32,539 nucleotides of DNA, from contig JAFGGJ010000046.1 in the NCBI GenBank assembly GCA_016930595.1, positions 1-32,539 of the forward strand. The letters are read 5' to 3'. The notes below the pieces were generated by a model, which worked only from the letters and a program-made list of their open reading frames with translations, did not search any database and had not been told where the DNA came from. The position numbers and the translations under genes were made by a program. This stretch comes from Planctomycetota bacterium (GTDB lineage: Bacteria > Planctomycetota > SZUA-567 > JAFGGJ01). Shown piece by piece: positions 1-6,809 of this stretch (positions are counted from its first letter, which is position 1; each line of letters opens with the position of its first letter).

Positions 1-318
1 CCCCAAGACTCCATTAATCGCCGGCCGCGCATGGCACAATACGCCATGGCGGTCCGGGATCCCCGGGCGGGGGTCCCACCCACCCGCTGCCTGCGGCCTG
101 TACGTAAGACGCGCTGTACCCATGCAAGGGTTTACCGTTCGGGCTTGGTCGCTTTGCTCCCCCACGCCCACTCACCCCGTGCCTGCGCGAAGAATGCGCT
201 TCCTTGCCGGAGGCACGCGCGCCACAGGGGATTGGGGTGGGCGGGGCTTGAGCGAGGGAAAAACACGGGGGGCGCTGCACGAAGCAGCGCCCCCCTGTCC
301 GCACAACCGCAAAAGACG
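1..318. other. Intergenic stretch without a recognisable gene
   Basis: No reading frame here looks like a protein and I recognise no tRNA, tmRNA, SRP RNA or RNase P hallmark. The stretch holds several inverted repeats. CATGGC at 30-35 pairs with GCCATG at 43-48. A 9-bp stem with a tetraloop lies at 56-77. A nested structure at 178-217 pairs CGTGCCT with AGGCACG and encloses a GCGC/GCGC hairpin. The right end carries the terminator of the leftward gene that begins at 2658. The left part could hold a structured RNA or the flank of a gene outside the window. Confidence 0.5.
259..295 (-). terminator. Rho-independent terminator of the glycine-rich lipoprotein gene
   Basis: On the minus strand a perfect 12-bp GC-rich stem (267-278 paired with 284-295, loop of 5 nt) is followed within three bases by a run of five T (positions 263-259). 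It lies 23 bases past the stop codon of the leftward gene, which is the expected place. Confidence 0.85.
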
Positions 319-2658
319 TCAGTAGAGTATGCCGTCTATTTCGACCACTCCGTCAACGCCGTCGATAAAGGCCTGTCCGCCGGAAACGTCCCAGGAGCCG
401 GCATGGTCTGTACCGATGGAGGAATCCAGCAAAACGCGTCCGCCTTCGCCGCCTGTACCGACGAGAGCGTCACCGTCGCCGCCGCGCAAGTTGTAAGTCA
501 TGCGGCTGGTCAGGACGCCGAGCGCCGTGGTCAGCCCCATGCCTTCGGTCGAGCCGCCTTGACCACCGGCCCCCGTACCCATCGCACGACCTCCGCAAGC
601 ATTGACAGTACCGCCGATATACATATCTGCGCCGGAGAGGTACCAGATAAAACCAGCATCGCCGCCGGGAGCATCGGCAACGGGGTCCGTGGCGTCGCCA
701 CCGTCGATATTGATGGTCGCGTTGACGGAAGTGCCGTCCCACAGGAGAGCATAAGTACCACCGCCGCGACCGCCGCTCAGAGTACCGTTGCCGCCGCAGA
801 AAGTAAACGTGCCGGTGCAGGCACAGACGTTGGAGCCGTCGTAGTATGAAACACTGGCGCCCAAGAGGGAATCCACCGCCAGAATGCCGCCATCGCCGCC
901 GGAGCCGCTGGAGGCATCGCCACCGGAGCAGTCAACGTCGGTTTCGACGGTGATGGGCCCCGCTCCCGACTGGGGGAAGCCGAAGCCGTCGTCGGTGCCG
1001 TCGGTAAAGAGACTGATGGCGCCGCCGTCCCCGCCGTTCGGCCCGGAGCCGCCCGAAGCGGTGATGCGCGAGTAGCCGATAAGCTTGACGCCGTAATCGG
1101 GCACGAACATGCGATCCTGCTCGTAATCGACGCTCTGTATGGAGATCGATCCGCCAGTACCGCCGTTTTCGCCATCGCCGCCGTCGAGGCTGATGCTGCC
1201 GCTGAGGATGACGTCACCCGGCGCCATGGCAACCATGGAAGCACCGGAGTTTTCATAGTTGTAGATTTCGACAGCGCCGCCGGAACCGCCGCTCGCACAG
1301 ACGGCTGCCGCGGAACCTCCGTCAGCCGTAATCGAGCCGCTGATGCGGATATCGCCGCCGTAGTTGGAGAAGTAAACGCAGCCGCCGTTACCGGCGGTGA
1401 CGACATCGGAATCGCCGCCGAGGGTTTCTATGGCGCCGGAGTGATAGATAAGCCCCATTTCGCTGATGTTGGCGGCGTAGAAATTGACGTCGCCGCCTGG
1501 GGCGCCGCCGCCGCTGGCGGAATAGCCGCCGTTGGAGCGGAGCGTACCGCTGTTATAGATACCTCCTTCAGAGGTCCACAGCGTGACAGTACCGCCCTGG
1601 GCTCCCGGGGTAAAAACGGCGCCTGTAGCGGAGCCGCCGTCGGCGACGAGCAGGCCCGTGACACGCACGGTCCTTTCCGCTGAAACGGCAACGCCGCCTG
1701 GAGAGCCGGCGACCGTACCATCGCCGCCCGAGGCGTCCATGGTGCCAGTAACAATGACATGATCATTGATGGATTCGATATTAAGGCTGTCCGAAAAACC
1801 CGTTCCCGAGTAGAAGCAGGCGTTGCCGCCATCACCGTCGCCGTCGCCGTCGCCGCCGGAGGCATCAACGGTACCGTGGAAAATCATGCTGGCCGTACCG
1901 TAGAGATGGAGGAAGCCGCCGTCGCCGCCGCGCTGGTCCGTGCCGGGAGGAGCGTCGGCACCCGCCGTGGAGATAAGGCCGCTTCGATGCAGAAGGAGGT
2001 TACGGTCGAGGTAGAGGTAGAGATAGCCCTTGTCCCTGGAATTCGCCGTGGTCCCGTGGCGCTCGTCAACCGGGGCGCCTCCAACGGTGCCCGTGGTAAG
2101 ATCCTTGACGGTAAGAATGCCGCGGACATCGAGGTCTGAGGCAAGCCTGACCTGAGCGCCGTCCTGGCCGGTAAGGCCGCCGCTGTCGACGTTGAGGCCA
2201 AGGGTGAGAGTAGCACCGTATTCGACGCGGATGCCCGTGACGATTTCATCCGAGGTCGATGGATGGCGAATCCAGATGCGGTTATTATTGGTGCCGGATA
2301 TGTACATGTAAGGGGTGCCGTCGAGGACAACGGCCGCCTGCGCCGCGGCCTGATTGGCGTAGGCCATTATGCCGAGGTCGGAAGCAACCACCAGGGGAGC
2401 GCTGCCGAGGCCGGTTGCCGGATCGGAGGGAAGCGGGAAAGAGGTATCGACGGTGCCGCTGCGGAGGATCTGAATACCTTTCATCCCGCGGACTTCGATA
2501 CCCATGGAGCCGCCGTTGCCGCCAATGCCGATTCCAATAAGATCATCACCGGCACCACCGTTGAGGGAGATGGTCGTTCCGCCGCCGCCGCCACCGCCGC
2601 CGCAGCCAACGGCCAGGGTCAGCACGGCCGCGGCCAGACACAATCCGTATTTCCGCAT
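319..2658 (-). CDS. Glycine-rich repeat lipoprotein, predicted beta-helix surface protein
   Basis: About 779 residues. The start at 2658 is chosen over an in-frame start 10 codons upstream because GAGGA precedes it and because it gives a clean signal: Met-Arg-Lys, a hydrophobic stretch, then Cys19 in AVGC. The Cys is followed by eight Gly. The rest is a degenerate repeat of roughly 35-50 residues, each unit with a beta-prone pattern such as SGSI..DGG followed by a GG-rich turn (GGDG, GGSGG) and a short strand. Such regular strand-plus-GG-turn repeats suggest a right-handed beta-helix or similar solenoid on the cell surface. That fold is inference. No catalytic motif is visible, and a role in adhesion or surface layering is only a guess. 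The gene is monocistronic, with its own promoter at 2727-2755 and terminator at 259-295. Repetitive GCC-type codons create long spurious frames on the other strand. Confidence 0.85.
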   Translation of the reverse strand: MRKYGLCLAAAVLTLAVGCGGGGGGGGTTISLNGGAGDDLIGIGIGGNGGSMGIEVRGMKGIQILRSGTVDTSFPLPSDPATGLGSAPLVVASDLGIMAYANQAAAQAAVVLDGTPYMYISGTNNNRIWIRHPSTSDEIVTGIRVEYGATLTLGLNVDSGGLTGQDGAQVRLASDLDVRGILTVKDLTTGTVGGAPVDERHGTTANSRDKGYLYLYLDRNLLLHRSGLISTAGADAPPGTDQRGGDGGFLHLYGTASMIFHGTVDASGGDGDGDGDGGNACFYSGTGFSDSLNIESINDHVIVTGTMDASGGDGTVAGSPGGVAVSAERTVRVTGLLVADGGSATGAVFTPGAQGGTVTLWTSEGGIYNSGTLRSNGGYSASGGGAPGGDVNFYAANISEMGLIYHSGAIETLGGDSDVVTAGNGGCVYFSNYGGDIRISGSITADGGSAAAVCASGGSGGAVEIYNYENSGASMVAMAPGDVILSGSISLDGGDGENGGTGGSISIQSVDYEQDRMFVPDYGVKLIGYSRITASGGSGPNGGDGGAISLFTDGTDDGFGFPQSGAGPITVETDVDCSGGDASSGSGGDGGILAVDSLLGASVSYYDGSNVCACTGTFTFCGGNGTLSGGRGGGTYALLWDGTSVNATINIDGGDATDPVADAPGGDAGFIWYLSGADMYIGGTVNACGGRAMGTGAGGQGGSTEGMGLTTALGVLTSRMTYNLRGGDGDALVGTGGEGGRVLLDSSIGTDHAGSWDVSGGQAFIDGVDGVVEIDGILY
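2581..2604 (-). repeat. GGC triplet tract encoding polyglycine after the lipobox Cys
   Basis: Eight near-identical triplets, read on the minus strand as TGC then seven GGN codons, encode the Cys and most of the Gly8 run at the mature N-terminus of the lipoprotein. The tract could change length by slippage without shifting the frame, altering the tether to the membrane. Confidence 0.7.
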
Positions 2659-2726
2659 GAGAAAATCCTCCGGTACCAAGAGCCACAATCACGAACGCCG
2701 GCCCTACCGCAGGGAAGGCGGAGTCC

Positions 2727-2755
2727 AATCTACAGCATCACGGGGGTCCTGTCAA
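2727..2755 (-). promoter_or_regulatory. Sigma-70-type promoter of the glycine-rich lipoprotein gene
   Basis: On the minus strand a perfect TTGACA (2755-2750) is followed after 17 bases by TAGATT (2732-2727). The predicted transcript starts near 2720, giving a leader of about 60 bases before the start at 2658. Confidence 0.65.
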
Positions 2756-2768
2756 GGGGGGGGCGGGG

Positions 2769-2796
2769 TTGACACGCGGGAGCGGACGGGTAGTCT
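2769..2796 (+). promoter_or_regulatory. Sigma-70-type promoter of the DUF4091-GH4 operon
   Basis: A perfect TTGACA (2769-2774) is followed after 16 bases by TAGTCT (2791-2796), a weak -10 box. The -35 box lies 13 bases from the -35 box of the divergent leftward promoter, so one regulator bound between 2750 and 2775 could affect both. Confidence 0.5.
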
Positions 2797-2832
2797 ACAA
2801 ACCGAAGAGCCGAAAAGAGAATGGGGGGCGTC

Positions 2833-5301
2833 ATGAAGAGGAATGTCACAGCGGCCGCGATCATGCTGCTGGCGGCATGCGGAGCATCGGGGTGGGACAT
2901 AAGGATATACCCGGAATTCTTCCGGCCGGGCCCGCACGGGGGCATAATGAAGGCGGATTACAAGGGGGAAGAACCGGCTGCGCTGAAACCCACGCGGTTC
3001 CGGGGCTACAACGCCATAAATATTGATGCGCCAAGGGGCGGGTACGTGTCGTTCCACATGGCGGTGACGGACGACAAGGGGGGCGAATTCCACGTGAGCT
3101 ACCGTGCGGAATCGCCGGACGTGGAGATAGACGTTTTCCGGGAATGGTTCCACGGGAACGGGCAGGGGGAGTGGTACGCGGACGCGCTGATCCCCGCGGG
3201 CGGCGCGGGAACAGTCAAGGATGGCATGTATGCCGGGATGACGGACAACATGAAACTGCCCGATTCCGACATGCAGATAAAGGGGCAGACCACGGCGGCG
3301 CTGTGGGTGGACATATGGGTGTCGCCGGAGGCGAAGCCCGGGCCGGTGAACGTCGTACTGGAACTGGGCGGGCAGGGACGGATGGGATACATCCAAGTAC
3401 GGGTGAACGTATTGAAGGTCCAGGTGCCGCAGGAAGACACGCTGTGCGCCGATCACAACACTTACGGGGTCGGGTGGGTACATTCGTACTTTCCGCTGCG
3501 GCGGCGGAAGGCTGAGGCGGCAGGGAAGGCGTTCAACGGGAGCGACGAATTCTTTTCCTGCGTGCACGACATGTACAAGCTGCTGTACGAACACCGGGCG
3601 CTTTTCCACGACCTGGGATACAACCATTCCGGCGGAGTGAACGGGCTGTTCGCACCGGAACTGGAGGGGGAAGGCGAAGGGAAAAGAGTGAAGGGATGGG
3701 AGACGTTCGACAGGCACTTCGGGCCGCTGCTGGACGGGAGCGCGTTCAGGGAAACGCGCCGCGGTCCCCGGCCGATCGAGTGCATGTACCTGACGATAAA
3801 CCCCGAATGGCCGGGATCGTACCTGTACTGGGGGACGCCGACGTACGAGAAGGAGTTTGTGAACGTGGTATCGGCGATGGAAAAGCACTTTCGGGAAAAG
3901 GGGTGGACGGAGACGGAATTCGAGATGTTCTTCAACCACAAGAAGCGGTACAAGGGCTTCGAGTGGGACGGGGACGAGACGCGTTTTCCGAAGGACAACG
4001 TGTGCTTCAAGGAGTTCGGGAGGCTGCTGCACAAGGCGGTGCCGGAGAAAAGCCCGGTGAGATTCGTGTTCCGGCACGACGCGAGCTGGCTGATGAGGCA
4101 GCAGATGGACGAGCTGAAGGGGGTGGTGAACTTCTGGGTGTGCGGCGGGGGGATATTCTCGTTCTACCCGGAGGCTCCGGCGCTGCTGAAGGGGCGCGGC
4201 GACAAGGTGTGGATATACGGGGGTTCGCCGAGCATATTCGGCTCGACGCTGGATGCGACGGAGATGCCGGTGGACGCGTGGATGAAGGGGATAGACGGAT
4301 ACATAAGGTGGCTGACGACGAGCCCGGACAGCGACGCCTGGGGTAAGTCCCGCGGGAACCGTGAGTGCATGTTCTACCCCGGGGCGAAGTTCGGGCTGGA
4401 CGAAATCCTGCCGAGCATAAGACTGAAGATACAGAGGAACTGCCTGCAGGACATAGCGCTGCTGGACCTTGTGGAAACCAGGAAGGGAGCGGCGGCGACA
4501 AGGGCGAAGACGGCGTCGTTCGCCGGGGTGACGCCCGCGGACTGGTGGAACGGTGCCGCCGAATGCAAGAAGCAGGACCCGTGGGAATGGTCGAACGCGT
4601 CGCTGGGCGAGGCCATGAGGAAACCGAAGCGTTCGGAGAATAACCTGGACGGGCGCTGGTGGCTTGCGGTACGGGAGTACGCCTTGCAGGAAGCGGTGCG
4701 TACACGGACGGCGAAGAAGGCGCCGGGACCGGCGCGCGCCGTGACGGAGCGCGCCCGGGGGCTGGTCCCGTACCGGCTGGACGAGCCGACGCCACCGGAA
4801 CTGAGGGAAGGGTCTGTAAAAGGGAGCCTGGAGGAGCAATTGAAGGCGGTGGGGGCGAAATGCGCCGAAACCATTGACGCCGAAACATGCCGCAGGATAG
4901 TAACCGCCAGGGCGGAGGAATGGCTGTTCCGGAAGCACCCGAAGGACCAGTGGTTTGCGAGCGACAATTGGGACGTGAACTTTCCGGAGTTCGTGAACAC
5001 GAAGAAGCTGCTGATAAGGCTGTCCCGCACAGCGGAGGCGGCGATCGACTGCAACCTGTGGATGAGGCCGAGGGACAACCCAGAGAAGATCAACATGATA
5101 ATCAGGCAGAAACACGGGCTGAGCCAGTGGTACGATTTCGGGCAGCTTGCGATAGATCCGGACGGGGACATGAAGAAGACACTGGAGGGCGAAACAACGG
5201 TGGTGCGGAACAGGCGCGGGGGTATGATTTCCGTTCTGGTGCCGCTGAAAACGGCGGCGGGCGAGACGGTCGGTTTCATAGAAGTGTGCGGGCGCTTATA
5301 G
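2833..5301 (+). CDS. DUF4091-type glycoside hydrolase-like lipoprotein with C-terminal Cache-like domain
   Basis: About 822 residues. I chose the ATG at 2833 because GGGGGG sits four bases upstream; the in-frame ATG at 2821 has no good ribosome site. The N-terminus is a lipoprotein signal with lipobox LAAC (Cys16). Residues of roughly 30-190 form a beta-rich domain, and 200-560 match the layout of DUF4091 proteins, a TIM-barrel family related to glycoside hydrolases with many acidic and aromatic residues. The last 70 or so residues contain a pattern of the type VLVPLKTAAGETVGF, which resembles the end of extracytoplasmic Cache/PAS-like sensor domains and follows a helical stretch. The gene is 21 bases upstream of a GH4 glycosidase, so a role in glycan degradation outside the inner membrane fits. 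Isoleucine is mostly ATA and glycine often GGG, unlike genes to the right. Substrate and catalytic residues cannot be assigned. Confidence 0.8.
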   Translation: MKRNVTAAAIMLLAACGASGWDIRIYPEFFRPGPHGGIMKADYKGEEPAALKPTRFRGYNAINIDAPRGGYVSFHMAVTDDKGGEFHVSYRAESPDVEIDVFREWFHGNGQGEWYADALIPAGGAGTVKDGMYAGMTDNMKLPDSDMQIKGQTTAALWVDIWVSPEAKPGPVNVVLELGGQGRMGYIQVRVNVLKVQVPQEDTLCADHNTYGVGWVHSYFPLRRRKAEAAGKAFNGSDEFFSCVHDMYKLLYEHRALFHDLGYNHSGGVNGLFAPELEGEGEGKRVKGWETFDRHFGPLLDGSAFRETRRGPRPIECMYLTINPEWPGSYLYWGTPTYEKEFVNVVSAMEKHFREKGWTETEFEMFFNHKKRYKGFEWDGDETRFPKDNVCFKEFGRLLHKAVPEKSPVRFVFRHDASWLMRQQMDELKGVVNFWVCGGGIFSFYPEAPALLKGRGDKVWIYGGSPSIFGSTLDATEMPVDAWMKGIDGYIRWLTTSPDSDAWGKSRGNRECMFYPGAKFGLDEILPSIRLKIQRNCLQDIALLDLVETRKGAAATRAKTASFAGVTPADWWNGAAECKKQDPWEWSNASLGEAMRKPKRSENNLDGRWWLAVREYALQEAVRTRTAKKAPGPARAVTERARGLVPYRLDEPTPPELREGSVKGSLEEQLKAVGAKCAETIDAETCRRIVTARAEEWLFRKHPKDQWFASDNWDVNFPEFVNTKKLLIRLSRTAEAAIDCNLWMRPRDNPEKINMIIRQKHGLSQWYDFGQLAIDPDGDMKKTLEGETTVVRNRRGGMISVLVPLKTAAGETVGFIEVCGRL

Positions 5302-5322
5302 ACAGCGAAAAGGAGAACACCG

Positions 5323-6660
5323 ATGCCGAAGATTGCGTTCATGGGGGCCGGGAGCACGATATTCGCGAAGAACGTGATTGGGGACGTCATGTTGACGCCG
5401 GCGCTGCGCGAATCGGAGATAGCGCTCTACGACATAGATGGGGCGCGTCTCAGGGAATCCAAGATGATGCTCGACAACCTGAACAGGAACACGAACAGGG
5501 GACGAGCGAAGATCAAGGGATACCTGGGGGCGAAGAACCGGAAGAAGGCGCTGAAAGGCGCCGACTACGTGGTAAACGCGATACAGGTGGGAGGGTATGA
5601 GCCGTCAACGGTGATAGATTTCGAGATACCCAAGAAATACGGGCTGCGGCAGACGATAGCGGACACGCTGGGGATAGGAGGAATATTCCGGGCGCTGCGG
5701 ACGATACCCGTAATGCTGGACTTTGCGAGGGACATGGAAGCGGTGTGCCCGGAGGCGTGGATGCTGAACTATTCGAACCCGATGGCGATGCTGACGGGGG
5801 CGATGCTGCGGGCAAGCGCGGTAAAGACGGTGGGGCTGTGCCATTCGGTGCAGGGCTGCGCGCGGGGGCTCCTGCGGCAGGTCGGGCTGCTGGACAGCGT
5901 AAAGAAGCTGCGGTGGCAGATAGCGGGCATAAACCACCAGGGATGGCTGATCGAGATAACGGATGGCGGCAAAGACCTGTATCCCGAGATAAAGAAACGC
6001 GCCCGGAAAATGAACGCCGAGGCGCGCAGGAAAGGCGGCAAGAAACACCACGACATGGTGCGTTTCGAGGTAATGCTGCGGTTCGGGTACTACGTGACGG
6101 AGTCGTCGGAGCACAGTGCGGAATACATGCCGTACTGGATAAAGCGGCTGTACCCGGAACTGGTCGAGGAATTCAACATCCCGCTGGACGAGTACCCGCG
6201 CAGGTGCGTGAGCCAGATCGAGGCATGGAAGGCGCGGAAGAAGGAACTGGTGCACAACAGGAAACTGACGCACGAACGGACGCACGAGTACGCGTCGAGC
6301 ATCATGGAATCGATGGAGACGGACGTGCCGTACAAGATCGGCGGAAGCGTGATGAACACCGGGATAATACCGAACCTGCCAGCGAAGGCGTGCGTGGAAG
6401 TGCCGTGCCTGGTGGATCGGAACGGGGTGCAGGGGGTGTACGTCGGAGACCTGCCGGAGCAGTGCGCGGCGTTGAACCACACAAACATCAACGTGCAGAT
6501 AATGACCATAGAAGCGGCACTGACGAGGAAGAAGGAAGCGATATACCAGGCGGCACTCCTGGACCCGCACACGTCGGCGGAGCTTTCCATAGACGACACG
6601 ATCAAGCTCTGCAACGAGCTGATAAGGGCGCACGGGAAGTATCTTCCGAAGTACAGGTAG
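5323..6660 (+). CDS. Glycoside hydrolase family 4, alpha-galactosidase (MelA)-like
   Basis: 445 residues, the usual GH4 length. Visible family marks in order are the dinucleotide motif GAGS near residues 8-11, DTLGIGGIFRALRTIP (114-129), NYSNPM (149-154), VGLCHSVQG (170-178) and AGINHQGW (201-208). GH4 enzymes use NAD+ and a divalent metal, usually Mn2+, and cleave glycosides by oxidation, elimination and reduction. Cys173 and His205 are the expected metal ligands. The CHSVQG and DTLG..G.RALRTIP motifs point to the alpha-galactosidase or alpha-galacturonidase branch rather than the 6-phospho-beta-glucosidase branch, but the substrate is not certain. AAGGAG lies 10 bases before the ATG. It is the second gene of the operon and a cytoplasmic partner of the DUF4091 lipoprotein. 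ATA is by far the main isoleucine codon. Confidence 0.92.
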   Translation: MPKIAFMGAGSTIFAKNVIGDVMLTPALRESEIALYDIDGARLRESKMMLDNLNRNTNRGRAKIKGYLGAKNRKKALKGADYVVNAIQVGGYEPSTVIDFEIPKKYGLRQTIADTLGIGGIFRALRTIPVMLDFARDMEAVCPEAWMLNYSNPMAMLTGAMLRASAVKTVGLCHSVQGCARGLLRQVGLLDSVKKLRWQIAGINHQGWLIEITDGGKDLYPEIKKRARKMNAEARRKGGKKHHDMVRFEVMLRFGYYVTESSEHSAEYMPYWIKRLYPELVEEFNIPLDEYPRRCVSQIEAWKARKKELVHNRKLTHERTHEYASSIMESMETDVPYKIGGSVMNTGIIPNLPAKACVEVPCLVDRNGVQGVYVGDLPEQCAALNHTNINVQIMTIEAALTRKKEAIYQAALLDPHTSAELSIDDTIKLCNELIRAHGKYLPKYR

Positions 6661-6684
6661 CGGTGCAGCGTTCCCGCCGACCCG

Positions 6685-6801
6685 TCAGCGGCGCGACAGG
6701 TCTTCGTAGACCTGGTTGTAGTCATGAGCGGAGTATTCGGTGCGAGGGACCCGCGGGGGAGCGTCGAGGTGCAGTGCGGCCCATCCGTCATCGAAGGACA
6801 T
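6685..6801 (-). pseudogene. 38-codon stub resembling the N-terminus of a UroD/MtaA-type protein
   Basis: A short frame from ATG at 6801 to TGA at 6685 lies eight bases past the stop of the Gfo/Idh-AKR fusion. Its residues 9-23, ALHLDAPPRVPRTEY, have the form seen near the start of UroD/MtaA-like methyltransferase proteins. They align without gaps to VMHYREVDRMPFFEF of the full UroD-type gene at 24489-25703 in this window, with H, R, P and E shared. After the TGA the frame gives no UroD-like sequence and soon runs into the 3' end of the GH4 gene. I see no ribosome site. It is most likely a remnant of a gene truncated by deletion or insertion of the GH4 operon. A real small protein is the less likely alternative. 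Confidence 0.55.
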
Positions 6802-6809
6802 GGCAGCGG

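Noticed and set aside
1..318. A tmRNA, RNase P RNA or SRP RNA gene
   Set aside because: A short GGTAAACCC on the minus strand recalls RNase P, but the other hallmarks of these RNAs (such as GAGGAAAGTCC, or the GGAAGGAAGCA loop) are absent.
31..849. Plus-strand frame across the intergenic region and the end of the glycine-rich gene
   Set aside because: It is a shadow of the GCC-rich repeat; there is no ribosome site or family match, and it runs through the terminator.
2752..5115. A 787-residue open frame on the minus strand opposite the DUF4091 gene
   Set aside because: It results from the rarity of stop-complement codons in a G-ending, GC-rich gene. Its translation is Arg/Pro/His-rich with no domain, and the plus strand has a ribosome site and clear motifs.
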